Shown here piece after piece: positions 18,580 to 28,330 of a stretch of 44,534 nt of DNA (the stretch's first letter is position 1; every line of letters starts with the position of its first letter). A model generated the notes under the pieces. The model was not told the origin of the DNA and ran no database searches. It saw nothing but the letters and a program-made list of their open reading frames with translations. The position numbers were made by a program, and so were the translations under genes. The DNA is from Shewanella surugensis (lineage in GTDB: Bacteria; Pseudomonadota; Gammaproteobacteria; Enterobacterales; Shewanellaceae): positions 1 through 44,534 of the forward strand of contig NZ_JAKIKS010000037.1 in assembly GCF_023284005.1 (NCBI RefSeq), read 5' to 3'.

Positions 18580-19701
18580 TTAGCCTATTGTGACTGAAAT
18601 TTGATTCTCTTGCATGCGTTTTTTCGCCAAACGCTGAGTTCTATCTTTAATATCACCCGCCAGTTGCCCACAGGCAGCATCAATGTCATCCCCACGGGTT
18701 TTACGCACGATGACCGTTAAATTATAACTCATTAATACCTTAGAAAACCTATCGATACGAGAGTTAGAGGAACGTCCATACGGTGATCCAGGGTAAGGGT
18801 TAAACGGAATAAGATTAATTTTACAAGGAGTATCTTTCATTACCTGCGCTAATTCATGCGCTTGCTCTGTACTGTCATTGATATGATCTAACATCACATA
18901 TTCAACGGTAACTCGACCACGATTGGCATTAGATTTTGCTAAATAACGGCGGATCCCCGCTAAAAACGCCTCTAAAGGATATTTTTTATTGACAGGAACA
19001 AGGACATCACGCAATTCATCATTTGGTGCATGAATACTGACCGCTAATGCCACATCAATCATATCACCTAATTTGTCTAATGCGGGCACCACACCGGAAG
19101 TGGATAACGTCACACGACGCTTAGACAAACTAAAACCGAAATCATCAAGCATGATATCCATAGCAGGAACGACATTTTTCAAATTAAGCAACGGTTCGCC
19201 CATTCCCATCATCACTACATTGGTAATAGGACGCTCACCCGTATCCTTTTGAAAACCTAAAAATTCGGCGACTCGCCAAATTTGTCCCACTATTTCAGAT
19301 ACGGTTAAATTGCGGTTAAAACCTTGCTGAGCTGTCGAACAAAAAGTACATTCAAGGGCACAGCCCACTTGAGAAGACACACACAAGGTGGCTCTTTCAT
19401 CTTCTGGAATATAAACCGTTTCGACTTCTTGGCCTTGCCCCACATTAATCGCAAATTTAATGGTGCCATCAGCTGATTTTTGATAGCTGGAAATACCCGG
19501 TGCAACCACTTCACAGCGTTGCGCTAATTTAGCCCGCAACACCTTATTAATATTTGTCATTTGTTCGAAATCACTTACACCAAAGTGATAAAGCCATTTC
19601 ATCAGCTGATCGGCGCGAAAGGGTTTTTCTCCCATATCGGCAAATAATGCTCGCATTGATTTACGATCAAGATCCAATAAATTGATCTTTTTTTCACTCA
19701 T
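18580..19701 (-). CDS. rlmN: 23S rRNA (adenine2503-C2)/tRNA (adenine37-C2)-methyltransferase RlmN
   Basis: A radical-SAM enzyme that methylates C2 of A2503 in 23S rRNA and of A37 in some tRNAs. The 373-residue product has the cluster motif CALECTFC with Cys114, Cys118 and Cys121, the [12 protein letters not shown] motif and a catalytic Cys in the C-terminal [10 protein letters not shown] motif. The start is the ATG of [11 protein letters not shown], preceded by GAGG; a TTG five codons upstream is in frame but lies in the ribosome site. It opens the minus-strand cluster; a TATAAT box lies about 45 bases upstream (19744-19749). Confidence 0.96.
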   Translation of the reverse strand: MSEKKINLLDLDRKSMRALFADMGEKPFRADQLMKWLYHFGVSDFEQMTNINKVLRAKLAQRCEVVAPGISSYQKSADGTIKFAINVGQGQEVETVYIPEDERATLCVSSQVGCALECTFCSTAQQGFNRNLTVSEIVGQIWRVAEFLGFQKDTGERPITNVVMMGMGEPLLNLKNVVPAMDIMLDDFGFSLSKRRVTLSTSGVVPALDKLGDMIDVALAVSIHAPNDELRDVLVPVNKKYPLEAFLAGIRRYLAKSNANRGRVTVEYVMLDHINDSTEQAHELAQVMKDTPCKINLIPFNPYPGSPYGRSSNSRIDRFSKVLMSYNLTVIVRKTRGDDIDAACGQLAGDIKDRTQRLAKKRMQENQISVTIG

Positions 19702-19869
19702 TGTAACTAACCTCAAAACCTAGTACCTGCTGCAGGACAGCAAATTATACAGAAATCAGCATATTTTAGCTAGTTTTCGTCATCGGCAAGTCAACACAAA
19801 TAGTGCTCACTCACCGATAAATGTTATCCTGCTCACCCGTTTGTCCAATCAAGCTTGGATCTCCACACT

Positions 19870-20916
19870 ATGCTCACCTTAGTCATCATTGTCTTACTTG
19901 CATTAACTGTCTCTTTTATATGCAGTATATTTGAAGCCGTATTACTGTCTGTGACTAATAGCTATATTACGACACTCAGTCAAAGTGATGCCGTTTCTGC
20001 TGCTCGCCTGAAAAAGCAAAGAAACAATATTGAATCCCCCTTGGTTTCTATTTTAACGCTCAACACCATGTCTCATACCGTCGGAGCGGCAGTCGCAGGG
20101 GCTCAAGCCAGTAAAATTTTTGGCGATCAAATGTTTGGTGTTTTTTCTGCTGTACTCACTTTCCTTATTTTATTTTTGTCAGAAATTATCCCTAAGACTT
20201 TAGGGGCCAATCACTGGCGCCGCCTAGCCCCACTGACATCGCTGTTTATTTTATGGATGGAAAAAACCACCTTACCGTTAATTTGGCTCTCTAGCAGAGC
20301 AACACAATTATTGGGTAAAGGCGATCAAGGATTGTATATTCGCCAAGAAATTAGCTCTATGGCCCAAATAGGCAAAGAGTCGGGAGAATTGGACGAACAA
20401 GAATCCCATATTCTCATTCAAATGCTTAACGTAAAAGAAATGCCTGTCACCACCATAATGACGCCTAGAACAGTGGTATTTAAATTGCCGATGTCAATGA
20501 CATTAAAAGATTTTACTTATCAACATCTGCATTCTCCTTTTTCTCGTATTCCGATATATGATAAAGACCCCGACGATATCATAGGCTTTATTAATCGTCA
20601 TGATGCCATTAATGCCGCCAATACCACCCCCGCTGAATATGTAGCCATTTTAAAACAATCGCTATTAATTGTGCCCGAAACGGCCAAAATTTTACCTTTA
20701 TTTCAATTGATGATTAAGCGCAGTACTAAGATTGCGATGGTAGTTGATGAGTACGGTTGTGATTTAGGCATCATTACTCTGGAAGATATTGTTGAGTCAT
20801 TACTCGGTTTAGAAATTGTAGACAGTAACGATCCCGCGGCTGATATGCAGCAACTCGCTAGACAGCTCTGGCAAAAACGCATACAACAAAAAGGGATCCG
20901 AATATCGGGGCAATAA
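19870..20916 (+). CDS. CNNM/CorC-type membrane protein with CBS domains
   Basis: A 348-residue inner-membrane protein of the HlyC/CorC/CNNM group, linked in the family to divalent cation (magnesium, cobalt) transport. An N-terminal DUF21-type domain has four hydrophobic segments (about 1-25, 55-75, 85-110, 120-140, with LSEIIPKTLGANHW), followed by a CBS pair (MTPRTVVFKL; IPIYDKDPDDIIGFINRHD; MVVDEYGCDLGIITLEDIVE). It ends after the CBS pair, without the C-terminal CorC-HlyC domain of longer homologues. The start is the ATG of MLTLVIIV; an in-frame TTG at 19855 would add five residues. It is divergent from rlmN. Confidence 0.88.
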   Translation: MLTLVIIVLLALTVSFICSIFEAVLLSVTNSYITTLSQSDAVSAARLKKQRNNIESPLVSILTLNTMSHTVGAAVAGAQASKIFGDQMFGVFSAVLTFLILFLSEIIPKTLGANHWRRLAPLTSLFILWMEKTTLPLIWLSSRATQLLGKGDQGLYIRQEISSMAQIGKESGELDEQESHILIQMLNVKEMPVTTIMTPRTVVFKLPMSMTLKDFTYQHLHSPFSRIPIYDKDPDDIIGFINRHDAINAANTTPAEYVAILKQSLLIVPETAKILPLFQLMIKRSTKIAMVVDEYGCDLGIITLEDIVESLLGLEIVDSNDPAADMQQLARQLWQKRIQQKGIRISGQ

Positions 20917-21010
20917 TTAACAGTATAGACAAGCCCCCGAGATCTCAATAACACTCGCATTTTCATATCACTTGGGCATACAAACCAAGCTTAACAAGAA
21001 TTAACCTCGC

Positions 21011-21045
21011 AAACCACTTGAAGGCCTAAGTGGTTTGGCTATAAT
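21011..21045 (+). promoter_or_regulatory. Promoter with overlapping inverted repeat upstream of the phosphatase gene
   Basis: TATAAT at 21040-21045 is preceded by TTGAAG (21018-21023) with a 16-base spacer. The 9-bp inverted repeat AAACCACTT / AAGTGGTTT (21011-21019 and 21028-21036) covers the -35 and part of the spacer, a position expected for a repressor site. It could instead be a stem-loop at the end of the upstream transcript, but it has no T run. The ribosome site AGAGG and ATG follow at 21060-21071. Confidence 0.55.
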
Positions 21046-21068
21046 CCTTGTACTAATAAGAGGTAATA

Positions 21069-22820
21069 ATGACTGTAATCTATTCTTGTAAACTGGCTCA
21101 TATCAACGACACCCATTCTCATTTTGATCCCAATCGCATCCATTTTAATTTCGAGCACAAAGATAAAGCATTATCATTACATACCCATAGTGGCGGATAT
21201 TCAAGACTCGCTTTTCAAATAGAAAAAGCGCGCCAACAAGCCTTAGACGATCAGCAATCCTTCTTATTTCTCCATGGCGGCGACAGCTTTCAAGGCACCT
21301 TGTATTTTCGTGAGTTTAAAGGCAAAGCCAATGCCCATTTACTCAATTTACTCAAGCCCGATGCAATGGTACTCGGCAATCATGAAATTGATGCTGGTAA
21401 TGGACCGGTGTTGTCTTTTTTAAATAATATCGACTTCCCTTTATTGGCCGGTAATATGGACTTAAGCCAAGAGGACATAGGCAAAACAACTCGATTAAGG
21501 GATCACAAAAACTTATTGGATTTTGATCCACAAACGCAAACGGCCAAAGTGTTATTAAAGCCTCTCCAAGATAAAACCTTGGCTATTGTGGGGATCACTC
21601 TCGATCAAATGAAAGAGATTGCGCGGCCTGATCCCGACACTCACTTTGTTGACGCCATTGAAACGACTCAACGAACCGTCGATAAGCTCAAAAAGCAAGG
21701 CATTGACCATATCATTATTTTAAGTCATTTAGGCTTAACGCAAGACAGAGCCTTAGCACAACAGATCCCCGACATCAGTCTCATCATTGGGGGTCACTCT
21801 CACAGCTTACAAGATGATTTTACCCAATTTGGTCTCCCTTACCTGCCTTACGGAGAAAGAGTTAACACTATCCCTATCCTCCATGCGGGAAAATATGCCG
21901 AAACACTGGGTATTGCCGATATAGAATTTAACGCAGAAGGGCGAGTCACCCTGCTCAATGGCCACAATTATTTCATGCTCGATAAGCAATTTATGCTTGA
22001 ATCTGCTCAAGGCGTAGCAACTGATGATTATGCGTGGGCCCATGCCCAACTTAGTGCTCATCCCTCTATCTTATGGGATGATGAAGCAGCCAATATAAGG
22101 CAGACCATCGACACGCTTTATCGTCCTACACTCATTGCACTTGAAGAGCAGATTATTAATTTTGTTCCCAAAAATCTTATTCACACTCGCCTACCCAGTA
22201 AAGCCCTCCCCCACGGTAGTGAAATATCCCCCTGGATAAGCCGCAGTATTTACCATGAAACAAGAATATTGGATGAAACAATTGACTTCGCCCTGCATAA
22301 CGCAGGCGGTGTGCGCCAATCGCTGGCAAAAGGTCACTTAACGCTGGCCGAAGTCGTTGGCCGGCTACTGCCCTTTGATTTACCTTTAGTTAAATATCAA
22401 ATTCAAGGTCGTTATCTCTATCAAGCCATTGAGTCTTCTATTAACCATGCGACCAATAACAGTGTCATAGGCACAGGGGCTGGCAGTTTTCCTTACGCTT
22501 ATGGATTACGCTACTTTTATGATGGCCGTCGTCCATTGGGGCAACGCATCACGCAATTGGATATTCTGATACAAGAAGAACATCACTCTAAAAATCAGCA
22601 AGAGTCATGGAAACCTGTTAATGTGGACCACTATTATGTGGGAGTGTCATCTGAATATACCGCATCGGGTAAAGAGGGTTATCAGGCCTTACAACAAGCC
22701 AAATGGCAACGCCCGATTAGTGAACTGTCATTGGCTCAAGCCTTTATTCAGTTTATGCAAAAAGAGCAAGATTTAGAACAAACATTACCTCTTCAAGTGC
22801 ATTATACTAGTCATCATTAA
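21069..22820 (+). CDS. 5'-nucleotidase/UshA-like metallophosphatase, no signal peptide
   Basis: A 583-residue two-domain enzyme of the UshA/CpdB type, which remove phosphate from nucleotides or related esters with two metal ions. The N-terminal calcineurin-like domain has all metal motifs: LAHINDTHSH (10-19), GGDSFQG (70-76), LGNHEID (102-108), ILSHLG and GGHSHSLQ. The C-terminal domain has the substrate motif NAGGVR and GAGSFPYAYGLRY. Unusually, it starts within five residues of the first beta strand and has no signal peptide, whereas UshA and CpdB are periplasmic; it is probably cytoplasmic. AGAGG ahead of the ATG supports the start. A decayed copy follows 346 bases downstream. Confidence 0.88.
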   Translation: MTVIYSCKLAHINDTHSHFDPNRIHFNFEHKDKALSLHTHSGGYSRLAFQIEKARQQALDDQQSFLFLHGGDSFQGTLYFREFKGKANAHLLNLLKPDAMVLGNHEIDAGNGPVLSFLNNIDFPLLAGNMDLSQEDIGKTTRLRDHKNLLDFDPQTQTAKVLLKPLQDKTLAIVGITLDQMKEIARPDPDTHFVDAIETTQRTVDKLKKQGIDHIIILSHLGLTQDRALAQQIPDISLIIGGHSHSLQDDFTQFGLPYLPYGERVNTIPILHAGKYAETLGIADIEFNAEGRVTLLNGHNYFMLDKQFMLESAQGVATDDYAWAHAQLSAHPSILWDDEAANIRQTIDTLYRPTLIALEEQIINFVPKNLIHTRLPSKALPHGSEISPWISRSIYHETRILDETIDFALHNAGGVRQSLAKGHLTLAEVVGRLLPFDLPLVKYQIQGRYLYQAIESSINHATNNSVIGTGAGSFPYAYGLRYFYDGRRPLGQRITQLDILIQEEHHSKNQQESWKPVNVDHYYVGVSSEYTASGKEGYQALQQAKWQRPISELSLAQAFIQFMQKEQDLEQTLPLQVHYTSHH

Positions 22821-23166
22821 TGCACTTTTAGGCTGATTTTCATCAAGTCATCATCATTTTTAAATAAATCATATTTTTAGCGCTATTTTTTGAAGTAGCG
22901 CGTCATTTCATCCCCGTGCATCCAAATCTTAAGGTTTAATCCAAATAATAAGTAAATGTGAAAGAGATAAATAAAACTCAACCTATTGTTTTAATAAATA
23001 TAACTTATAACCTTTACTGATAAATACTGTCACTACGTAGACTGAATATAAAAATAATCGATAAAAAAGCCTTTTTTAGAGCAATCACTAAATAAAAATT
23101 CAGTTTATATACAGATAGCCTCCTATAACCTGAACGGCATTAAACTCATCTTTAGGTTAAATAAAT
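22821..23166. other. Intergenic region between the phosphatase gene and its decayed copy
   Basis: 346 AT-rich bases. GCGCTA and TAGCGC near 22880-22902 form a 6-bp stem with no clear T run. At 23126-23160 the sequence starts TAACCTGAAC and ends ACTCATCTTTAGGTTAA, resembling the two ends of the MITE-like element placed almost next to each other, perhaps a deletion remnant. No gene is visible. Confidence 0.4.
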
Positions 23167-24850
23167 ATGGCACCGACATATTCATTGATACTTGCCCACA
23201 TCAATGATACCCATTCGCACTTTGATCCAAGCGATGTAAAATTTGATCTCATTCGTGACAATAGACGCTTAACTCTCCACAGTCGAAGTGGAGGATATTC
23301 TCGCCTGAGTCATCATATCAAATGCGCTCAGCAACAAGCCAAACGGCAACAACAAGCGTTCTTATTTCTGCATGCTGGTGGATAGTTTCGAAGGAACGCT
23401 CTATTACAGTCAGTTCAAAGGGAAAGCCAATTCACACTTACTCAATATACTCAAACCTGATGCTATGGTATTAGGCAACCATGAAATGAATGCAGGTAAC
23501 GCGCCCGTAAAAGCTTTTCTAGATGAAATACAATTTCCTTTACTCGCAGGTAATATGGATCTCAGCCAAGAATCGCCTAATAAAATCGAAAAAATGGCTC
23601 AGCATAAAAACTTACTGGATTACGATACAGAGACTCAAACAGCAAAAGTATTATTCAAGTCTCTACAAGATAAGACCATGGCGATTATAGGGATCACATT
23701 AGAAGAAATGCATAATATTGCCAGGCCCGATCTCGACACGCATTTTAGAAATTCCATTCAAACGACAATCACAACCGTCGAAAAACTGAAACAACAAGGT
23801 ATTGTGCACATCATCATTTTAAGTCACCTCGGCATAACCCAAGATCGCCTACTCGCAGAAAAAGTCCCAGGGATCAGTCTGATTGTCGGTGGACATAGCC
23901 ACAGCCTTCAAGGCGATTTTTCTTCATTAGGACTCACTGCTACGCCCTACGGTGAAAAAGTTAACAACACCCGCATCTTACATGCAGGAAAACATGCAGA
24001 GACCTTAGGCCTTGCAGAAATAGAATTCGATAGTTCAGGGCAGGTCACCTCACTCAATGGCCATAATCACTTTATGCTGGATCATCAATTCAGTTTAAGT
24101 TCTCCTCAAAAAATCAAACCGGAAGATCATGACTGGGCACATCAACAATTATTAGGCCATAGGAATATTGCTTGGAATGAAGAAGACCATGAAATGGAAG
24201 CGATCATCAGTACTCAATATCGCCCGACCATTGCCCGCTTACAAGAAAAGATCCTCGGATTTCTGCCCAAAAACTTAATTCATACTCGTATACCCAGCAC
24301 CTCATTACCCCATGGTAGTGAAATTTGCCCTTGGGTCTGTCGCAGTATGTACCATGAAGTGAAAGCCCTTAATCCTCAGCTCACCTTAGCTGAGGTCATT
24401 GGCCGCATTCTTCCCTTTGAATTACCTTTAGTCACTTATGAAATTGAGGGGCAATATTTATTTCAAACCTTAGAGGCTGCCATTAACCTCGCAACCAACA
24501 ACATGATAGGCTCTGGCGCAGGCGGTTTCCCATACGCTTACGGATTGAGATATTTCTATGATGGTCGAGCAAAAGAAGGTGAAAGGATCACAAAAATTGA
24601 AATATTTAATAAACATAATCAACAACAATGGCAAAAAATCAATAGAAGTCAATGTTATATTGGTGTTTCATCTGACTATACTGTCTCTGGAAAAGAAGGT
24701 TATCATCCGTTACTCAATTCTAGGTGGATGAAAGATTTATCCGATTTAACCTTACCTGAAGCCTTCATTCAACATATGAGTAATACCAGAAACTTACAAA
24801 AAGTATTAATACCGAATGTCCACTATACCAGTCACTTAAGTCTCCATTGA
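23167..24850 (+). pseudogene. Decayed tandem copy of the 5'-nucleotidase-like gene
   Basis: It is a paralogue of 21069-22820 along its whole length (for example HINDTHSHFDPS, FKGKANSHLLNILKPDAMVL, GGHSHSLQGD, GAGGFPYAYGLRY). Two lesions are visible. First, an extra base near 23377-23385 breaks the frame inside the metal motif: the reading should be LHAGDSFEG but one G too many creates a TAG; translation can restart only at an ATG (23372) that lacks the first metal ligands. Second, near 24360-24385 an in-frame loss of 19 codons relative to the first copy removes the NAGGVR substrate motif. Two independent losses in key motifs argue for a true pseudogene rather than a sequencing error. Confidence 0.85.
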
Positions 24851-24922
24851 AAAGAGATAAAATCTTCTCTCTCTTTTCATTCTGAATATTTTATATCGTT
24901 CTGTAGCCTATGCCCTTGATAC

Positions 24923-25426
24923 TTAAGGTTGTAAACCTTTCTCCATCAAAAAACCCATTATCACTTGACCCGACTTTTCTTGATAGCTTCGATGCACCTG
25001 CTTGAACCCTTGAGATAAAAATAAAGGCTTAGACAATACTGACGCATCAACACTCAAGCGAGTAAAACCTTGTGCTGAGGCCCAATCTTGCAGGCAGAGG
25101 TATAAACGCGTCGCAATGCCTCGATGTTGATAATTAGGATGCACGTATAAACTATCGATATAACCTCGGCTGACATAGCCGATTTCAACATTGATAAAAC
25201 CACAACATCTTGGCCGAGCTTGATATAATTGAGTATCGTCTAACATCAGCCAAGTTTGACTATTCGATAAACGCTTCTGCCAATGATAATTCGATCGCGG
25301 CGCTTTTGACCATGCTTGTTGGTGTAAGACTGAATACACATCGTCATCAATGGCATGAATGGCATCATGAAATAGCTGGCTCACACAAGAGGCATACTCT
25401 TTTGTATAAGGAATAATAAATAACAT
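24923..25426 (-). CDS. GNAT-family N-acetyltransferase
   Basis: A 167-residue protein with the GNAT fold. The acetyl-CoA-binding motif A is YIDSLYVHPNYQHRGIATRL (about 109-128), where QHRGIA is the pyrophosphate loop, followed by LSVDASVLSKPLFLSQGFKQ, the usual motif B region. The N-terminus (YTKEYASCVSQLFHDAIHAI) is typical of small YafP-like acetyltransferases. The substrate is unknown. AAAGG lies at a good distance from the ATG. It stands alone between the decayed phosphatase and the DUF3820 gene. Confidence 0.85.
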   Translation of the reverse strand: MLFIIPYTKEYASCVSQLFHDAIHAIDDDVYSVLHQQAWSKAPRSNYHWQKRLSNSQTWLMLDDTQLYQARPRCCGFINVEIGYVSRGYIDSLYVHPNYQHRGIATRLYLCLQDWASAQGFTRLSVDASVLSKPLFLSQGFKQVHRSYQEKSGQVIMGFLMEKGLQP

Positions 25427-25496
25427 AGTTGGCCTTTATACCCTTAACCATCCGCTGACATAACGATCTTTTCTCGAATCATTTTAAGATTAAAAG

Positions 25497-25733
25497 TTAG
25501 CCTCTAACCTCTAATAAGGGTTGTAACATGGATTCCAATCCATTAAGTTTTATCTCATACATTAAGGCTAACTGTTGCCCCAATTTACCGTCAGGAAACC
25601 CTTTCGCATGAAACCAAACTAAATAAGGCTCAGGCAAGGTTAACAATTTTCGTCCAGCATATTTTCCAAAAGGCATTTTTTGATGAATGGCCTCGAATAA
25701 TGCTTGTTCGTCCATACTGGTATTGTTCAACAT
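25497..25733 (-). CDS. DUF3820-family protein, 78 aa
   Basis: A small soluble protein with the family's signature MPFGKYAGRKLLTLPEPYL followed by VWFHAKGFPDGKLG. The family is widespread in gammaproteobacteria and has no firmly established biochemical function. The chosen start is the ATG at 25733, preceded by TGGAG at 6 bases; an ATG four codons upstream overlaps that ribosome site. Confidence 0.8.
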   Translation of the reverse strand: MLNNTSMDEQALFEAIHQKMPFGKYAGRKLLTLPEPYLVWFHAKGFPDGKLGQQLALMYEIKLNGLESMLQPLLEVRG

Positions 25734-25909
25734 AGTCGACTCCATTGGATCTTTATCACCTCACATTTTCAATGTCCTCATTATGGCAATCCAACCATTG
25801 AATGCCAATCATTATTGCGTTATCCCTTTCCAATATCTCAAGCATGGCCTTGAATATTCCCCAAAGACCCCCTATCTCTTTAAGATAAGTACAATGAAAG
25901 GATGTCAGT

Positions 25910-26728
25910 ATGGTCATATTCATTATCATGTTAATCAGCGTCTGCGCCATTACTTGGATATGGTCACGTAATTGGCGTGTCGAAACAAAACGCAGAAAAA
26001 TAAAATCTCAACCTTTTCCTAAAACTTGGCGCCTGATCCTTAAACAGCGTTTTCCTTATTTCAATGCCATGCCGACGGATCTTCAACTGCAACTTAAACA
26101 GCTTATTCAAGTTTTTGTCACAGAAAAAACCTTTGTAGGCTGCCAAGGCCTGAAAGTTGATGATGATATTAAGGTAACCATCGCCGCTCAAGCCTGTTTA
26201 TTATTACTGAATCGAAAGACCGATTTTTACCCTAAACTGACCGAAATATTAGTCTACCCCTCTATTTTTGTTGTCGAACATCCAGAACAAATTGGTCAAA
26301 TTGTCTCTTCAAAACCCAAAGTACTATCCGGCGAATCATGGCAAAATGGTAAAGTGATTTTATCTTGGCAAACCACCCAAGATAATGCCTCCCATCCATT
26401 TGAAGGCAATAACGTGGTGATCCACGAGTTTGCTCATCAGCTGGATCAAGAAAACGGCACAGCTAATGGCGCCCCCATTTTAAACCGAATGGAAGATTAT
26501 CAATCTTGGTCTAAGGTGTTAGCCGATGAATATGCGTTGTTAGTCACAGCAGCTAAACATCAACAAATCTCACTTTTCAGCTATTATGGTGCAACCAACC
26601 CAGCGGAATTTTTTGCTGTGATTAGTGAAGTATTTTTTGAGAAGCCCCATGATTTTGTTCAGCAACATCCCGCGCTCTATCGAGAGCTGAGCCATTTTTA
26701 CAAGTTAGACCCGATCCACTGGCATTAG
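25910..26728 (+). CDS. MtfA-like zinc peptidase (family M90), membrane-anchored
   Basis: A 272-residue protein related to MtfA, which in Escherichia coli is a zinc aminopeptidase that binds the glucose repressor Mlc. The zinc motif is HEFAHQLD (His172, Glu173, His176), and the third ligand is probably Glu233 in NPAEFFAVISEVFFE. Residues 1-18 are a hydrophobic segment followed by basic residues, so it is likely tethered to the inner membrane with the peptidase part in the cytoplasm; E. coli MtfA is soluble. AAAGG nine bases before the ATG supports the start. It is a single-gene unit. Confidence 0.88.
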   Translation: MVIFIIMLISVCAITWIWSRNWRVETKRRKIKSQPFPKTWRLILKQRFPYFNAMPTDLQLQLKQLIQVFVTEKTFVGCQGLKVDDDIKVTIAAQACLLLLNRKTDFYPKLTEILVYPSIFVVEHPEQIGQIVSSKPKVLSGESWQNGKVILSWQTTQDNASHPFEGNNVVIHEFAHQLDQENGTANGAPILNRMEDYQSWSKVLADEYALLVTAAKHQQISLFSYYGATNPAEFFAVISEVFFEKPHDFVQQHPALYRELSHFYKLDPIHWH

Positions 26729-26771
26729 ATTTTTATATCAGTAAGTAAGCTTTACTCGGATGAAAGAAAAG

Positions 26772-26801
26772 ACCGTACAGCTCGGTTGGAGACTGTACGG
26801 T
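26772..26801 (-). terminator. Terminator downstream of aceA
   Basis: ACCGTACAG and CTGTACGGT form a perfect 9-bp stem with a 12-base loop. On the minus strand it is followed by CTTTTCTTTC, a pyrimidine-rich but broken U tract, about 120 bases after the aceA stop. Confidence 0.65.
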
Positions 26802-26920
26802 AAATATTACAATCGAAAATCAGTTATCCTACTTTATTTATCTTCACTCACCCCAGTCAATACGTCATCGAATAATGATCTCTTTAAACCATGACGAGCC
26901 AAACTAAAATAGCGTTCCAT

Positions 26921-28261
26921 CTACGCTTTATTGACATAGAATTGTTGTTCCTCTGTCGATCCGGTCAATGCCGTCACCGATGAGTGGCCCCCTTGAATAA
27001 TATTAGTGACACGATCAAAATATCCCGTACCCACTTCTTGTTGATGAGCCACAAAACTGTAGCCTTTTTTGGCGGCAGCAAACTCGGCTTCTTGCACTTT
27101 TTCAACATAATGTGTCATGCCCTCACCTCGAGCGGTATCATAAGCAAGATCGAACATGTTGTACCACATGCTATGGATCCCAGCCAAGGTGATAAACTGA
27201 TACTTATACCCCATATCAGAGAGCTCTTGCTGGAAGTGAGAAATCTGCTCATCCGTTAAACTTTTCTTCCAATTAAATGAAGGAGAGCAATTGTAAGCCA
27301 TTAACTGTTCAGGAAAATGTTCATGTATCGCATCGGCAAAGCGTCTGGCTTCGTCTAAACAAGGCGTCGCCGTTTCACACCATAACAAATCAGCAAACGG
27401 CGCATAGGCTAAGCCGCGAGAAATGGCTTGGTCAATACCCGCCCTCACTTTAAAAAATCCCTCTTCGGTGCGCTCACCCGTGATAAAATCTCTATCCTGT
27501 GGATCGCAATCTGATGTTAATAGATCGGCACCATTGGCATCTGTTCTTGCTATTACTAAGGTTTCAACACCGCACACATCTGCTGCCAACCTTGCTGAAA
27601 TCAACTTTTGCACCGCCTCTTTTGTCGGTACCAATACTTTTCCCCCCATATGACCACACTTTTTAACTGAGGCTAATTGATCTTCAAAATGAACCCCAGC
27701 CGCGCCAGCATCAATCATACTCTTCATCAACTCAAATGCATTCAGTACGCCACCAAATCCTGCTTCGGCATCAGCAACGATAGGTAAAAAGTAGTTAACA
27801 TAACCTTTATCTCCTGGATTATGCCCACTGGACCATTGAACCTGATCCGCTCGGCGAAAAGCATTATTCACATTCGATACCACAGCAGGTACTGAATTAG
27901 ACGGGTATAAAGATTGGTCTGGGTACATATTGCCCGACAAATTCGCATCAGCAGCGACTTGCCATCCAGATAAATAGATGGCTTCAATGCCGGCTTTTGC
28001 TTGCTGCACTGCTTGCCCACCTGAAAGCGTTCCTAAAGAATTCACATAGCCTTTTCTCGCCTCACCGTGAACCAACTCCCAAAGCCTTGCGGCGCCCAGC
28101 TTAGCGATGGTATTTTCAGGCACTAAGGAGCCTCTTAATGCAAGCACTTCTTCAGCACTATAAGGACGATTGACATTTTTCCAACGTGGGTTTTCAGCCC
28201 AATCTTTTTTAATCACATCGACTTGCTGCTGGCGTGAAATGTTACCCAGTTTATTGGTCAT
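26921..28261 (-). CDS. aceA: Isocitrate lyase
   Basis: It splits isocitrate into glyoxylate and succinate, the first step of the glyoxylate shunt used for growth on acetate and fatty acids. The 446-residue product has the signature KKCGHMGGK with catalytic Cys202, and the metal and substrate motifs [12 protein letters not shown] and HFEDQ. The start is the ATG of [13 protein letters not shown], preceded by GAGGAG at 8 bases; an upstream in-frame ATG would add 21 unlikely residues. It follows aceB by 69 bases. No aceK is adjacent. Confidence 0.97.
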   Translation of the reverse strand: MTNKLGNISRQQQVDVIKKDWAENPRWKNVNRPYSAEEVLALRGSLVPENTIAKLGAARLWELVHGEARKGYVNSLGTLSGGQAVQQAKAGIEAIYLSGWQVAADANLSGNMYPDQSLYPSNSVPAVVSNVNNAFRRADQVQWSSGHNPGDKGYVNYFLPIVADAEAGFGGVLNAFELMKSMIDAGAAGVHFEDQLASVKKCGHMGGKVLVPTKEAVQKLISARLAADVCGVETLVIARTDANGADLLTSDCDPQDRDFITGERTEEGFFKVRAGIDQAISRGLAYAPFADLLWCETATPCLDEARRFADAIHEHFPEQLMAYNCSPSFNWKKSLTDEQISHFQQELSDMGYKYQFITLAGIHSMWYNMFDLAYDTARGEGMTHYVEKVQEAEFAAAKKGYSFVAHQQEVGTGYFDRVTNIIQGGHSSVTALTGSTEEQQFYVNKA

Positions 28262-28330
28262 AATCGTCTCCTCAGGTTTATCTTCAGCAGGCTGTACTTT
28301 ATTAGCCTGCTGTCGTGCTAACACATGGCT

